Positions 1 through 12,071 of a stretch of 64,000 bases of DNA are shown one piece after another. This DNA is from Urechis unicinctus (taxonomy: Eukaryota; Annelida; Polychaeta; Xenopneusta; Urechidae). The position numbers and the translations under genes are program-made. Location: contig CM067343.1 in the NCBI GenBank assembly GCA_034190875.2, positions 64,468,476 through 64,532,475 on the forward strand. The letters are read 5' to 3'. The notes under the pieces are model-generated. The model was not told where the DNA came from. It saw nothing but the letters and a program-made list of their open reading frames with translations, and did not search any database. Each line of letters begins with the position of its first letter. Within the stretch, counting starts at the first letter, position 1.

Positions 1-221
1 TTGTCTTGTTAAAAAGAAGAACTGATATCACTTGACACCGAGCGCAATCAGTCCGCGGTGGGAATCGTAACCTGCTTTTCGTTTGCTTTGCAATATTACT
101 GTCAGACAGCTGAGTTTATAGACTGCGCATCTGGAATTCATGTTAGAGTTGACACTTAAAATATGAACCTGGAGCGGCACCAGCACAGCTTCATTCTAAA
201 TCACCGTACATGGGTGTGGAG
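1..221. repeat. Segment shared by the outer edges of two Polinton remnants (left copy)
   Basis: Bases 1-221 match 12802-12988 in the same orientation, both ending at the word GGGTGTGGAG. The left copy has about 32 extra bases near 69-101. The two flanking Polintons lie in opposite orientations, so the segment reads outside-to-inside at the outer edge of each, as a terminal inverted repeat would. The inner edge abuts a truncated polymerase gene here and unrelated sequence at 12989. The outer limit cannot be seen because the window starts inside it. Confidence 0.55.
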
Positions 222-1755
222 TCTGCATACACGTCAGTCGTGCGGATCTCTAGAAGCAGCGATTCCGTGCCTGTGTATAGCAGGTCAAGGTCGCTACCGT
301 ATCTGGACTTCATTGTGTTATAATAGAAGTCGTACATCAGGTGCTTGGAGAGGTCGAGTATGCACATACCTACATACACCGGGCGATTTAACACTGATGG
401 GTCTTGTGCATATGCAGGGCGGCCAGGTCATCATCGAATACTCTATGTCGAGCATAGGCGGGGCTGGCCACAAGCCTGCATATTTTTTCCTCTTCTGCCG
501 AGCGCACAATTTTAACATCGACTCGCCTTCTGAGATTCTCCATGGTTTTACCAAACACAGAGTTGTTCATCAGCTTGTACAGGTCCTTTTCAAAGTCGCT
601 GGTGGCAACCTTACGCAGGTCTGTGTTCATGCGAATGTAAGGCTCCATCCAGGGGCTCTGATTGAATGCAAGCGCACAGTGTATCTTGGTAAGCCTCATT
701 CCCAGAGATAGGTAAAGCTTGAGATTCATATAGTGTACAACATACTTCTCTTTATTGCGCAGGTTCGGTACTAGCTTTTCAACTCCATTTCCGGTGCTCC
801 CCAATACACCTAGGAAATTCTTCTGATAGTCTGACAACCATTCATTCTGCACAGACATTCGCTCTGGCGCTAGTGGATAATCATTGTGATCAGCATGTAA
901 CTCTGCAGGGTATTCCAGGTCACCTTCAAGTATATATCCGATTTTGGCATTGTCGGGATGGTCCTGTATCTGTAGATCGGCCGGCCGATCCACCCACTCA
1001 ATACCCGCAGTAGGCAAAGGTTGACTCATCGCCCACCCATACAGCTTGTTAGAGTCAAGGTACTGGATAAAACTCGCCAGCTTATCCTGCTCAAAGCCCT
1101 CTACGTACAGGTTATTAGCTTTAGCGTGGCGACGTGATACCATGCTTATACCACCGCACAGGCCCTTCTCAATGAATAGGTGTTTGTGACAGTCGGTGAG
1201 AAGCTCGAGCTCCACCCCTGTGCTCTTAAGAAGCGCATCACATGAAAGACCAGGACTGGTATAGTAGTATGCTGGATCTAAGCCATACTGCTTAAGATAG
1301 ATTTTGCGGAATATCTCAAACACATCAGTCAACAGTAGTGCATCTGTGCGCAGGTACAGGTCAAGACAGTCGCCCATGTTTTTACACCCGAACACGTTCC
1401 AGACCTTCTGTGCATGTTCATAGTCTGCAGCAGATATACCCTGCTCAGAGAGCTTGCTGTAGAACTCCTGGATTGGCGATAGCGAGGCATCAAACTTATC
1501 CCAGCCATCCATAAACTCATAGGGATACACTCCATTGCGCAGTAGCAGCCGGCGCTTCGTTTCATTAGGCTCATAATTAACCGTCGCTGTAAATGCCTCT
1601 GGTTTATTTGCAGCCACCAGCCTGTCAAGCGAGGCCAGGAGGAAATGTGCACTGTCGATAAAACGCAACTGTCCGATCCATAGGGATATATACTCCTCCA
1701 TATTGTTTGGGAAACACTTGATCTTCCCTTCCACCTTGCTTACGGCCTGCACCAA
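191..1755 (-). pseudogene. Polinton protein-primed DNA polymerase B, C-terminal part (broken)
   Basis: This is the polymerase domain of a family B protein-primed DNA polymerase of Polinton/Maverick (adintovirus-like) elements. The open stretch 1755..388 carries the motif A region YLDSNKLYGWAM and motif B KLMNNSVFGKT. The frame breaks near 390, and the continuation 394..191 holds the motif C region as YTGTESL instead of the family's YTDTDSL, so a catalytic aspartate is gone. The protein then fuses near 222 to the shared edge segment and stops, and the usual C-terminal part is missing. The N-terminal half lies at 1875-2675 in the same orientation. I infer a dead gene copy. Confidence 0.85.
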
Positions 1756-1874
1756 GAGGTGGGAGTCATAGCCCTATAGGTTATGGAATACAACAGGCAC
1801 GGCCGTTGTCTTAGGATGTTGTCAGCTTTAGTTTGCATACGTTGTGGGCTGCCCTCCTGTACTTACCCGAGTCC

Positions 1875-2675
1875 CTACCCATTTTTTTTACACACATGAT
1901 AATGGGTTGCTGCCCTGTGCACTCTTTTATCCTCTCGCGTCATGCGCATGGGGACAGGTTTTGACAGAACTGCTTTGATCTTGAGCTCTTCCTGTTGCAG
2001 GGCTTGCAATAATTTCTCCACAGTATTGCCTCCTCTATACACCACAGGGGGTTCAGTCTGACCATCACACCGGACATCTAAATAGCCGTAACCACATGGC
2101 TCATGTTCCTGTGTTTTCTGTGTGTTCCTGTTGGTAGCATCAAGTGCAGGGCCTGGAAGTTTCACCGTGAGCGCCTCAACGTTGGCGTAGATAACATAAG
2201 GGGCAGCCAGCTGCTTCTGCCAGTTCTGGAAGGATAATATGCTCTTCCCTTCTTTAGGCATGTCCACTCGCAAAGCAGTTTGCCCTATCCACATACACTC
2301 AGGCTTGTGCTCAGAGAGCAGTTTGTCCGTGGTATAACCATGTAGGCATCGCTCACAGAAGAACTTGCTGTGTTCGTATTTACTCTGATCATAAAGCAAG
2401 CGGTTCAGATCTTTGATTGGCATGTAATGAAACTTGCCATCCTTTTCAATCAGCATGAGGTTTCTACGTGGACCAGGCTGTTTACTGATGTGGTGTATGA
2501 TAGTGGACCCCCCATCCCAGTCATAGACGTTCAAGGCTAGGTTAGCATGACTTTCTACCTTCTCAATGTGCGACACGGGTGTTGGATATTCTACGCCTTT
2601 ACTTTCCAACAGGTTTAACAGCCACTGAATGTTATATTTCGATGGTCGCTGTGGGTTCTTGACAACTGGGTGCAT
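1875..2675 (-). pseudogene. Polinton polymerase B, N-terminal and exonuclease part (broken)
   Basis: This is the N-terminal region of the same Polinton polymerase. A zinc-ribbon-like block (CERCLHGY followed by HKPEC) is followed by the exonuclease I region read as VIYANVEAL. The family has an Asp-x-Glu pair there, so the Asp is replaced by Asn. The reading frame stops at 1875 and the polymerase resumes at 1755, so about 120 bases contain a break. A homologous stretch (PQRPSKYNIQWLL) occurs in the forward Polinton near 19240, which confirms that the two copies are related. Confidence 0.8.
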
Positions 2676-2829
2676 AGCCGATTCAATAGACCATAGATGG
2701 CAGTAGTCGTCTGTGTTTTTTACGTATATGATCGCTCACTCGGTAGTGACAAGTAGGAGTCACCTTTTAATGGCAGGTAGTTGGCAATATCAATCCACAG
2801 AGCTGTGACTGACTCAAACTCTCAACCAG

Positions 2830-2965
2830 ACCCTTTATTGGTCCACTTCTCCAACCGCTCTTGGATATTAGCTTCTGTTGCAAGCTTCTTGATAGCTGTA
2901 ATGCCTTTCCAGTAACCCTTAGGACTATAGTAGATCTTTTGCATGCGACGATCCATATAAAGTAA
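2830..2965 (-). pseudogene. Polinton integrase N-terminal scrap
   Basis: A minus-strand reading from about 2962 gives MQKIYYSPKGYWKGITAIKK, which resembles the start of Polinton retroviral-type (RVE) integrases. The reading ends at a stop near 2828 and no DDE catalytic core is present in this copy. It sits just upstream of the polymerase, as the integrase does in the forward copy (18598-19200). It is too short for a domain-level call and rests on the family-like start. Confidence 0.5.
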
Positions 2966-2986
2966 ACGCTCGAGTCTCCAAATGAC

Positions 2987-3402
2987 CTACTTAGCAAGTC
3001 TGTATGCAATCAGCCCGGTCGCAGCCATACCCAGTATAATGAACGCCACCTCACGCCCTTTTTGACCATCTGAGGGCTCGTAGAAGTCTGAGAGTTGGGG
3101 CTCAGAGCCCAGCGGGTCGACGGGTTTACCATGTAGTACTAATGCATAGCCTCGTCCACATCCCGAAAAGTATGCTCGGCATGTCTCTGGCGGCGCAGTT
3201 GCTCATTGATGAAGTCTAAACGCTCAGTTTGCTTCTTGGCCCATGCTGCCTGAGCAGATTGAAGCTGCTCGATTGCCATATCATGGCGTTTACATTCCGC
3301 GTCCACTTGGCTGCTTCGTAGTTTAGAGAATAAAAAATTGCTCCCAGAGAATGCAAGGGCATTAACAAGAGAACCTCCAACAAGTAGCGCACATGTGGCC
3401 AT
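2987..3402 (-). pseudogene. Small Polinton coiled-coil/tail-anchored protein, interrupted
   Basis: The reading 3402..3139 gives an alanine/glutamine-rich, probably helical protein ending in TFRDVDEAMH. After a stop codon and a frame change, the minus strand continues to 2987 with an acidic linker and a hydrophobic segment (VAFIILGMAATGLIAY), so the ancestral product was probably one helical protein with a C-terminal membrane anchor. Its ATG overlaps the stop of the preceding gene as TAATG at 3402, a compact virus-like arrangement. I do not know its function. A virion or assembly role is inference from the neighbourhood only. Confidence 0.5.
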
Positions 3403-3635
3403 TACTTCAGTATATCACCTGGTATAATCCCTGATTTAATTAGCATATGCTTTGTGGTCATGGCTACATCGGCAACAGCAATCGCCAGGTCGCATGGCGT
3501 GAAGTCAATTTTGGGAACTGCCCCACTCAGAGCCATCCTACCGAGCTTAGCATAACCTATTGAAACACCGGAAACAACTGCACCATGGTACAGCGCGTTA
3601 ACGAGCATTTTTCCATCAGTAATTGGTGTTGTCAT
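3402..3635 (-). CDS. Small Polinton protein of unknown function
   Basis: An intact 77-residue frame begins MTTPITDGKMLVNALYHGAV and ends GIIPGDILK. It is overlapped by the next gene through a TAATG junction, so the two were probably expressed together. It contains a glycine/alanine-rich moderately hydrophobic stretch (residues about 15-40) and a second one near 48-60, and may be membrane-active. I recognise no named family. It lies in the same orientation as the polymerase and the capsid fragment, between them. It may be one of the conserved small Polinton proteins, but that cannot be shown here. Confidence 0.5.
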   Translation of the reverse strand: MTTPITDGKMLVNALYHGAVVSGVSIGYAKLGRMALSGAVPKIDFTPCDLAIAVADVAMTTKHMLIKSGIIPGDILK

Positions 3636-3715
3636 CTTATTCCAAATAAAAAGAATCCTTTAACAACTAAGGGTTGCTGACTTTTGTGAGTAACCTGTTT
3701 AGGGTGCAGTTTGTG

Positions 3716-3972
3716 TCAGCACCAATACCACGTTAGTCCAGCCAACACAACGCCGCTGACAACCAAAGGCAAAGCCCATGTTGGCCAAGCCCACCTTTCT
3801 GGAGGCTTGCTTGTTGATGTTGGCTCGACAGCTTTGTCTCTAGCGTCTGTAAGCGTGGCCTTAGCCTCACGGAGCTTTCTCAGAAGCTTATTCTGATTGG
3901 CTTTTTGAGCTGCAGCAGCCTTTTGTCCTGATGCAACTCTTTTAGCGTTTTTAGTAGGTCGCTCACTGATAA
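3716..3972 (-). pseudogene. Coiled-coil plus C-terminal membrane-anchor protein, 5' truncated
   Basis: A minus-strand frame without a usable ATG runs from about 3972 to a TGA at 3716-3718. It begins with a lysine/alanine-rich predicted coiled coil (KAAAAQKANQNKLLRKLREA), then a proline/serine linker, then a hydrophobic tail (ALPLVVSGVVLAGLTW). The layout is that of a tail-anchored helical protein. The 5' end is fused to the truncated capsid gene at about 3980. Function unknown. It belongs to the same decayed element. Confidence 0.5.
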
Positions 3973-3981
3973 CTGAGGTAG

Positions 3982-4214
3982 TTAGGGATATACAACGCTG
4001 CGGTTAGCATCAGTCGAGGTCAGCGTGATTGTAAAAGCCAGCCGTGCTGTCCCTGGAACAATGACGTCATCTGGGCCTAGATTGGGGAAGCGAACCAGCA
4101 GTTGTTGGTTCTGGTCAATAGTGCTTGGATTGTTTGTAATAACTACAGACTGTCGCATGCCCTTTATCCCGGCGGTGTGGGTTGAGTTTGCGTCCGTGAG
4201 TTCCTGACATGTTG
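3982..4214 (-). pseudogene. Polinton major capsid protein, N-terminal fragment
   Basis: This is the start of the double jelly-roll major capsid protein of the reverse Polinton. It matches residues about 1-75 of the gene at 16420-17517: shared words are SVVITNN, DQNQQLLVR, DDVIVPGTARLAF and TLTSTD. A short internal deletion shifts the frame near the start (relative to copy 2), and the fragment ends abruptly after SVVYP. The remaining three quarters of the gene is absent, replaced by the coiled-coil gene at 3972. It is divergently arranged with the gene at 4254, exactly as in copy 2. Confidence 0.8.
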
Positions 4215-4253
4215 AATGCTTATTTACAATAATTATATCTTTAACATAGTAAC

Positions 4254-5165
4254 ATGGAGTTTGATAACCCAACATTTAAAGACGTAGTGGAGGAGGATTG
4301 GCACGACGCTGGAAGAGAGGATGAGGTCCTTATCCCAGAGGCCCCCTCTCTCCCACCTGTTATAGAAGGGGACATTGAGATGGATCAGTCTCTATCACAG
4401 GAAGGGCGATTAGTTTTAGGCTTCGTAGAGGACGTTCATAGCGCTATAGAAGACGTGGGCACACAGACAGATGGTCTGACATACCAAGAGCTTGTGGGGC
4501 ATGACAAGGCTATGCAGACCCAGAGGAGTGAGCTGGTCAACAACCTAAGATAACTGAGATAGATAGGGATATACACTGGCGGGAAGCTAAAATGGCAAGC
4601 ATGGAGGAGGATGGGAGGGGTGATAGTGGAGCATGGAAATTCCAAGCAAATGAGCTTGCAGAGCTGCAGGACCTGCGGCGTGTCCGTGTTGAGACTGCCT
4701 CTGCAAACCATGAACGTCTGCGAACCCAAATTAACCACAGACTTCTTAACAAGGACACAACGCTAGCTGAGCGTGTACACACCCTGTTCCGGGAGCAGGG
4801 CATAACAATCGCCTCCATCCTCACTGCGATTGGATTGGCAATCTCGACCCTGGTAGTTGCTTTGACGGGTTGAGGGAGCACTAGTGCAACCCTTGCACCA
4901 ACACTGGCGCCAGCTGATAAGCCCGGTGTAAAGGAATGGATTAAAAAACAGCTGAACTCCTTGGCAAACGTCCTGAAGGGCCTAGTCGGTAAGGCAGCAG
5001 CTGCCTTTCCAAGAATCATTGGCTCCATCGTATCATGGCTGCTTAAGTCAGCTGCAAAGGTGGCTGGTTGGATGGCAGAACATGTATGGGCCGCAGCTGT
5101 GGCGGTGGGGGGAGTTATCCTCCTGATACTCCATGACTTACTACATAGCAAACCAAAGCACAGAT
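4254..5165 (+). pseudogene. Polinton accessory protein with acidic N-terminus, coiled coil and hydrophobic C-terminus (broken)
   Basis: The protein starts MEFDNPTF, continues through an acidic region to SELVNNLR (stop near 4553), then in another frame (4592-4873) through a helical stretch to the hydrophobic block REQGITIASILTAIGLAIST. After a TGA at 4871 the frame continues with an alanine-rich amphipathic region and a membrane-like segment (VAVGGVILLILHDLL) near 5100-5140. The homologous gene in the forward Polinton is 16385..15180 on the minus strand. Conservation across both copies supports a real gene; its function is unknown. Two breaks make this copy non-functional. Confidence 0.65.
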
Positions 5166-5583
5166 ATGCCTATAGCGATTCCGCCTACAATAAGAGCGGT
5201 TTTCTCATCCTCGTGCCCCTTTCTATGGGTATATCGGCCACGCCGCTTGGAACGCCTGGAGAGGGGACTCCCATATCTGTATCTAGTGGAGGGTCAAAGC
5301 TTTCTCTATCTGGAACAGCAGCAGCCGCGTTGACATCAGTATTGCTGCCGATCTGCTGTTCCACAGTCGCGATGGTAATCAGATTGCTGTACCCAACAAC
5401 GTTTCCAATGGCGAGGCTCATATCCGACGGAGCCATGTAAAGGCCCGTTCCAAACACATAATCAACCTTTGAGGAAACATTCTGGAGCAGGTTTTGATAC
5501 CTGCGGATGAATGAGGGTGAGCAAACATCTTGTATAAGCTGCCAATGGCCAGAACGGCTACTCTCTATACTACTATGATACAT
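5141..5583 (-). pseudogene. C-terminal part of the Polinton TM-tail protein (broken)
   Basis: The minus strand encodes the end of the protein found complete at 14108-15174: the shared blocks are AVPDR, MGVPSP/LGVPSP and the membrane tail EKTALIVGGIAIG followed by VLWFA, ending at a TAG at 5141-5143. A frameshift separates the proline-rich part from the membrane tail. The upstream portion differs from copy 2, so the two elements are related rather than identical. It converges on the gene ending near 5165 with overlapping 3' ends, as in copy 2. Function unknown. Confidence 0.6.
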
Positions 5584-5788
5584 GGAGTGGTAGCTGCCGT
5601 TGCTGCTACAAATTCAGCCGATTGTCAACAGTGATGATGACGACGCCAACGACAACGATGATGATGATGATGGTAATGATGATGATAATGATACGACCAC
5701 AAATGTATTGTGTACCATGGTGCTCTGTTTATGATATGAAGCTAGGCTTGTTTGAAGACAGATATTGAGGAAATTCATGCTGCTCACC

Positions 5789-5840
5789 TCAAATGAACTT
5801 GTGAGATTCAAAGGAAAGAGCCAGGGTACAATGACTCACT
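5789..5840 (-). pseudogene. Fragment of an SLC5 transporter exon with its splice donor
   Basis: About 50 bases match the 3' end of the exon at 12290-12636. The minus strand reads VPWLFPLNLTSSFE followed by the donor GTGAGCAGC, against VPWLFPLKLTSSFE with the same donor in the gene. Similarity stops abruptly near 5840 on the exon side. It is therefore a duplicated exon scrap rather than a second working gene, and it sits beside the reverse Polinton just as the intact exon sits beside the forward one. Confidence 0.75.
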
Positions 5841-7435
5841 GCAAAAGCCCGATTGATACAAAGCTGCCTACGTATAGGTTTAAGGTCGTTTATTTCGTAT
5901 ACAAAATAACCATTGGTCGGACAGGCGCTACAATTGTGTTATAGTAGTGACATTGAAGAGTACAGAAATGAGGTATTTATACCAGGCATGAGTCTATCAC
6001 TTAGGGCCACCCAGAGAGCTTGTTGCATCAAAGTAATATTGTATATTGATATCTTAGACGAGAACTGTTATTCCTTTTGCTTGAAAATATAACAGCCAAT
6101 CTGCTCAGATTATAGAATCCGCACCTGACATTCAAAGGGAATGATTGTGAAAGAACCAGATACATAAAGCAACGCTTTGTTAATATGTCAAAGAGATTGG
6201 CCCTGATGCTTACTTGTGGCACAATCACCGTCCCATGGGTGAGTACGTCTTACAAAGCACTCATATCGTGTGTGTTCCTATTACGTAAGAAACAAGTGCA
6301 TTGTGGGACAGTAACAGATAATGCTTGCTGCGAGTATATGTCCACATCAGTGCTTGTATTCTAAACTGGTGCAACAGAGCCCAATTTCATAGAATAATGG
6401 CTCCCGTGTGGTGTGACTTAACAGCTCACGATCTGCATCGTTTACTTGGTTTGAATGACTCTTCTATTTTGATAGGAAAACCTCTTTGTTTCTTACACTT
6501 TCGCTTGAGTAGCCCCGCCCGTCTGCCTTACCTTTTATGAAGTACATTACATCTCTTGAAGTACTTGCCAATCATTACTCAAGGCTCCCCATTATGCAAG
6601 CTTTGTTATATGATAGGAGCACGGTTTTGTTCCTCACACAGGAGTACACTTTAATGCTTTCTGTAAATGTTTTACTGAAACCATAAAACATATAATATTT
6701 CGGCTTTGTGATGAGAGCCTCCACTTTAAATGCGAGAAAATGGATTAATCTAATTATGACAATAGATTGGAATGATGACGTTTATGATGACGTTTATGAT
6801 GACGTTTATGATGACGTTTATGATGACGTTTATGATGACGTTACGCTACGTTTCATGATTATATTGTTACTGCTGCCCATGATTATATTGCTGACATCGT
6901 ACTGGTGTGTGAGTCGACTACGATGACGATGATGGTGGTGCAGGTGCAAGGTAACATATGTGCCATGAATTATATTGTGGGGTTCTATTCGTGATTTGAA
7001 GCTATGTAAGACTTGAATTGATCTTAACGAGGTCCTTTTTTCGTTTTGCTGAAATGGTTTTTTTCCGGAACGATTATCATCAAACCAATATACATGTTTA
7101 CGTACGAATTACTGGTTGCCAGCATGGTCTGCGTCCAAACTGAAGTTTATTTTCCGATTGAATAGCATTTGATATCTAAATAACCCTTTGTAGGTTTCAA
7201 CACAGATGTTACAGTAGCAGCAGATATTTGTTATCACTACGAACATGATTTAGTACACTCAGGCAATCTAAGATGCGCCTGGTATATTGGCGGTTAGGCA
7301 TTCAATGTACACCAGTCTTGTTTTATGGATCTCCAGTCAACACAGCAGCTGGTACAACAACGGAAACGAAACTGTAAATGTTGCAGTTCGTCAAAAAGCT
7401 AAATTACGGTTGTGAAGGGACGTTGTTGAGCACCC
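5841..7435. other. Non-coding stretch
   Basis: No conserved protein frame or RNA gene was recognised here. The only structure seen is a short tandem array (listed separately at 6773). The short frames in this stretch lack family resemblance. Confidence 0.5.
6773..6841. repeat. 12-bp tandem repeat
   Basis: Five to six near-perfect copies of GATGACGTTTAT stand in a row. The period is a multiple of three, which creates an artificial open frame rich in VYDD. Confidence 0.9.
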
Positions 7436-8165
7436 TCACCCATATCACATAGCAAATAATCATACATCACCCATATCACATAGCAAATAACCATACATCA
7501 CCCATATCACATAGCAAATAACCATACATCACGTAATGCCACATATACAACCATACCAATAACCATACATCACCCATATCACGTAGCAAATAACCATACA
7601 TCACGTAATGCCACATATACAACCATACCAATAACCATACATCACCCATATCACATAGCAAATAATCATACATCACCCATATCACATAGTAAATAATCAT
7701 ACATCACCCATAGCAAATAATCATACATCACCCATATCACATAGCAAATAACCATACATCACGTAATGCCACATATACAACCATACCAATAACCATACAT
7801 CACCCATATCACGTAGCAAATAACCATACATCACCCATATCACATAGCAAATAACCATACATCACCCATATCACATAGCAAATAACCATACATCACCCAT
7901 ATCACAAAGCAAATAACCATACATCACCCATATCACATAGCAAATAACCATACATCACGTAATGCCACATATACAACCATACCAATAACCATACATCACC
8001 CATATCACGTAGCAAATAACCATACATCACCCATATCACGTAGCAAATAACCATACATCACGTAATGCCACATATAAACATACGTCACCCACGTAATGCC
8101 ACATATAGCCATACATCACCCACGTAATGCCACATATGAAGATACGTCACCCACACGCTACAACA
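7436..8165. repeat. Minisatellite with 31-bp and 41-bp units
   Basis: The array mixes a 31-bp unit (ACATCACCCATATCACATAG plus GCAAATAACCAT-like ends) with a roughly 41-bp unit containing CGTAATGCCACATATACAAC. The units alternate irregularly and decay towards 8300. There are no unique spacers and no flanking gene. From 8166 to the SLC5 stop at 8513 nothing else was recognised. Confidence 0.85.
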
Positions 8166-8512
8166 AATAACCATACGTCATCCACATCACTCAGCATATA
8201 ATGATACGTCACCCACACCATGCATCATATAACCACACAACACCCACATCACATGGCATATAACCGTACAACACCCTTATAACATGACATTATATAGCTT
8301 CACATTTCTCATATCACATGGTGTATAGCGCTTATCATTCTTCATAAACTGTGCTCGTCATTCTTTTCATACCTTACAGTGTCGCCACCCATCGCGCGCC
8401 ATTAACTTCTCTACATGGTCATTGTCCATCACAATCTATGCATACATAAACACAAAGTATATCAGAAAATAATTTCCCTCCTTGTGATGCGATTCGGATT
8501 CAACCAAAGTAT

Positions 8513-9424
8513 TTAAACTCCAAACAAAATCACCTCATCATTAGGTGTTCTTTTGGGTGTGCCTACAGTCCATCTAATTGCATCATGCCAGTTAATCAAG
8601 CAGTCCTCGTCAACGTCTTCTTCTTTCAAACTAGGTTTTAAATGTCCTGAAAGGAAGGAAGTCACAGCCATTTTTAGTAACATGATTCAATGTACTACAT
8701 CTATTGGATTCCATGATAGTACTCACTGGCTATGTATGACACGAGAATACCGATAATGAGTGTCACAGCCACTGTGATCGGGGAATACAAGAGGTAGGAG
8801 ACCTGGTAAAAGCCCTGAATACCACTGTGATCAAATACAACACTATGGTATAATTCTTGCACATGTACAACTCATGCACAACAGCACCATAATGCTTGTT
8901 TAAAAGGATTAATCTACGTGAAACTGATATACCTAGTTCTATCGGCTATTGATGGTTCGGATATATTATAATGGCTATGTCCTTGAATAGTTGTATTATT
9001 TCCATGACAGCCATCGATGGGAGGATGAGGTAGAATTCGGAATCGCGGTCTGACAGAAAAGGAGCCAATGTTGAGCCACAGGATGAAGGCAAAAGACGAC
9101 CAGCCGGCAGCCACAGCGCCCTGTCAACATGGAGTTAATGGTTGTCGGCCGCCATCAATTTACCGCCATTGTTACTTTTTCGGGACTTATCAGTACTACA
9201 TACAGAGTTATAGGTAAGCCACGTTGAGGTTACGTGGTGTGGCATACATACGATCCAGTTGGAGGCTTTGCTGACTCCGCCCAATAAGAACATGCCGACT
9301 ATGGGACTGCCGCAGGAGCCAACCACAGACGCCACGGCCTAAACGCAAATGCAACCACCCTCAGTCCACATTGCTAGTAATGGAAATTTAAAAATCAGGG
9401 GTTTTGAAAACATATGGATTTCAG

Positions 9425-9468
<44 letters not shown>

Positions 9469-12019
9469 GTACCAACGTTCCTGGCAGATAAGAGCAAATA
9501 ACACTTGCACCTATTCCAGCCACACCCACGACGACAACTGCACTAGACAACAGACTAATGGTGAAAAACCATGGGATATTTCACTATATTTGTCACATTT
9601 ATGCTTTCGGCTTGAGGATTCCAGCTGACCTAATATCTTATTCAATAGAGTTGCTCTCCGCTCTGACAAGGAGTTAAGAAGGCGGGGCTTCAATATGTCT
9701 TCCCATATGTTAGCCGCGCATCCATTGAGACTCGAAGACACAGAACTATAGACCGAAGATACACAACTTACGTCTATATGATATTTCTCTGATAATCATT
9801 AGAATTTGTTCGCATAATAATTGTTGATAACATATGTATTTGACGAAGTGGTTGTTTTGAGAGAATATTTGTATATGATACCTGAGTGCGCCAGCATACA
9901 ATATTGACAATGTAAGTCCCAAGAAACCATGATAAGAAGAAAATGCCAACTTCACAAAATATGGCAAAATCTGAAGCAGAGCAAAGCAAGTAAACTGGTG
10001 AACATTTGATGATTTCCATGTTATTATCTATTGCTGCATGATGTGTATGGCAGTACCTGATTTGCGCTGTGAATCGCTCCACTCGTCAGAGGGTCACATT
10101 GCAACTTGGTGAAGAAGGCGAAGATATTGATGCCAGTGATTCCGTTGATTACATTCAACGCCACGATGAACGGAATTGTCAACAACATAACTCTAGTTAG
10201 AGACAAAAAACATTTCTCATCACCATATATCTTTGAAATGAGCGGCTGAATCAAGTCGTTCTCATTGCTTGACTTACAATCGAGCGTCTCTGAGGGACTT
10301 GGTGGCGCTATAGCGCTGCACAGCAGCCTGTTTGATGCCGAAGGCGAAGACGAATACAAATGTAAAACCAAAGAGAAAGCCCCACTGGGTATGCCGCACA
10401 GTTGGGTCGACTGACAAGCTGTAAAAGAATAGATTAAGGTTAGGGAAAGTGCCTGTTGCAGTTACATCTACAATTACCGAATTATTCGGATGAGTGATTA
10501 ATTGCATGGCGTCCGTCTGGAGTATCTACCTGACTTGTAATCGCCCAGCTTGCTTAGCTATAAAGTATGCATTCTGTGGACCTATGATAATCCAGCCCTA
10601 GACACAACACATTTTCCCTCAGAATATGATACTGATGATGGACAATGCAATTGTACAAGGGTAAACCTTCATTAGCACATTGATGTAACAGACTGTACTC
10701 TGGGATGACCACGAGTTGTATTTATGATTTGTCAACAAAACCAACCAGGGCAGTGAAATTTTTGCGCAATGATAGTTTTCGAATATCCAGTTATATTTAT
10801 TTATGCACTAGGACATCAGGCGCATTGTCAATGTGGTAAAATATGACGTCACGAACCATGACAAGAATGCTTAATGTCCCCACGAGAAACACTAAACCCT
10901 GGAAGACATCAGTGTAGACGACTGCTTTCATTCCACCCTGAACATTTCGATGATAACAGCAGTAGCCATAAAAACAATAAAAGAAAAAAATCTATAACAA
11001 CTATAACAGCAGCATTGGCAATACAACCGGTCATAGCAGCGCACAGTACATCAGCATGGATTTCTTATTGTTGTAGGTTGGGTAGCTTGCTGATTGAAGT
11101 AAAGTAAGAAACGTATTTGAACACGTTGTGGGATAAATCCGGGTCATAAGAAATTTATGCAGAATTTGAGCAGCATCTTACCACAGCCGTGTATAGTGTG
11201 GAAATGATCGTCATCACAGAGACACTGATCATAACGTCAATACCTGTCACTGAGGTACAGGTACGCATATAACAGCAAAATAATGACATATTCTTTATCG
11301 CATGCTGTATCTGATGTGATCGTTTAATAGCGGTACATGTGTAGCTTACCCGCGTCAAGAGCTAGAGATGGTGCGTACATTGCCACGCCCATGTAAAATA
11401 CCTGCAACCGATGATCTGTTACTTTGTGAGGGAAAAAGGAAAGTAGCAAGCTTTTAGAAATAACACATATAGATTCAAACATTTGGAAAGCCATAAAACT
11501 TACATGGCTTAATATGCCAAAGAATGAGGCCGTGGCCCTGGCGGCTTTTGATCGGAATCTCCTCTCCAGATACTGGTATAAGGAAGATGTTAATTAAGAC
11601 AACAGTTGCGATGCAGTTGATGATGATGTGATTGAATAAGTCGGTGATTATTGTGATGGAGTAGCTGGTGTTGATGATGTGATTGATGAAGCCGGAACGA
11701 TTGTGACGAAATAGCTGGTGATGATGATGAATGGTGATGATTGTGATGAAATAGGCTGGTGATGATGATGAATCCGGTGATGATTGTGATGAAATAGGCT
11801 GATGATGATGATGAGGAATTCGGTGATGATTGTAATGAAATAGGCTGGTGATGATGATGAATCCGGTGATGATTGTGATGAAATAGGCTGGTGATGATGG
11901 TGCTTTTGCTGCTGATATAGAATGTTATGACTCTTACGTCCATGCTGTTGTAACATTGAAGATATGCATGTTGAAGAAACTTCTGTTAATGCTGCCATCG
12001 TAGCCGACGAATGTAATGG

Positions 12020-12071
<52 letters not shown>

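Noticed and set aside
7436..8165. CRISPR-like regularly spaced repeats
   Set aside because: Units are tandem without unique spacers, and the genome is eukaryotic.
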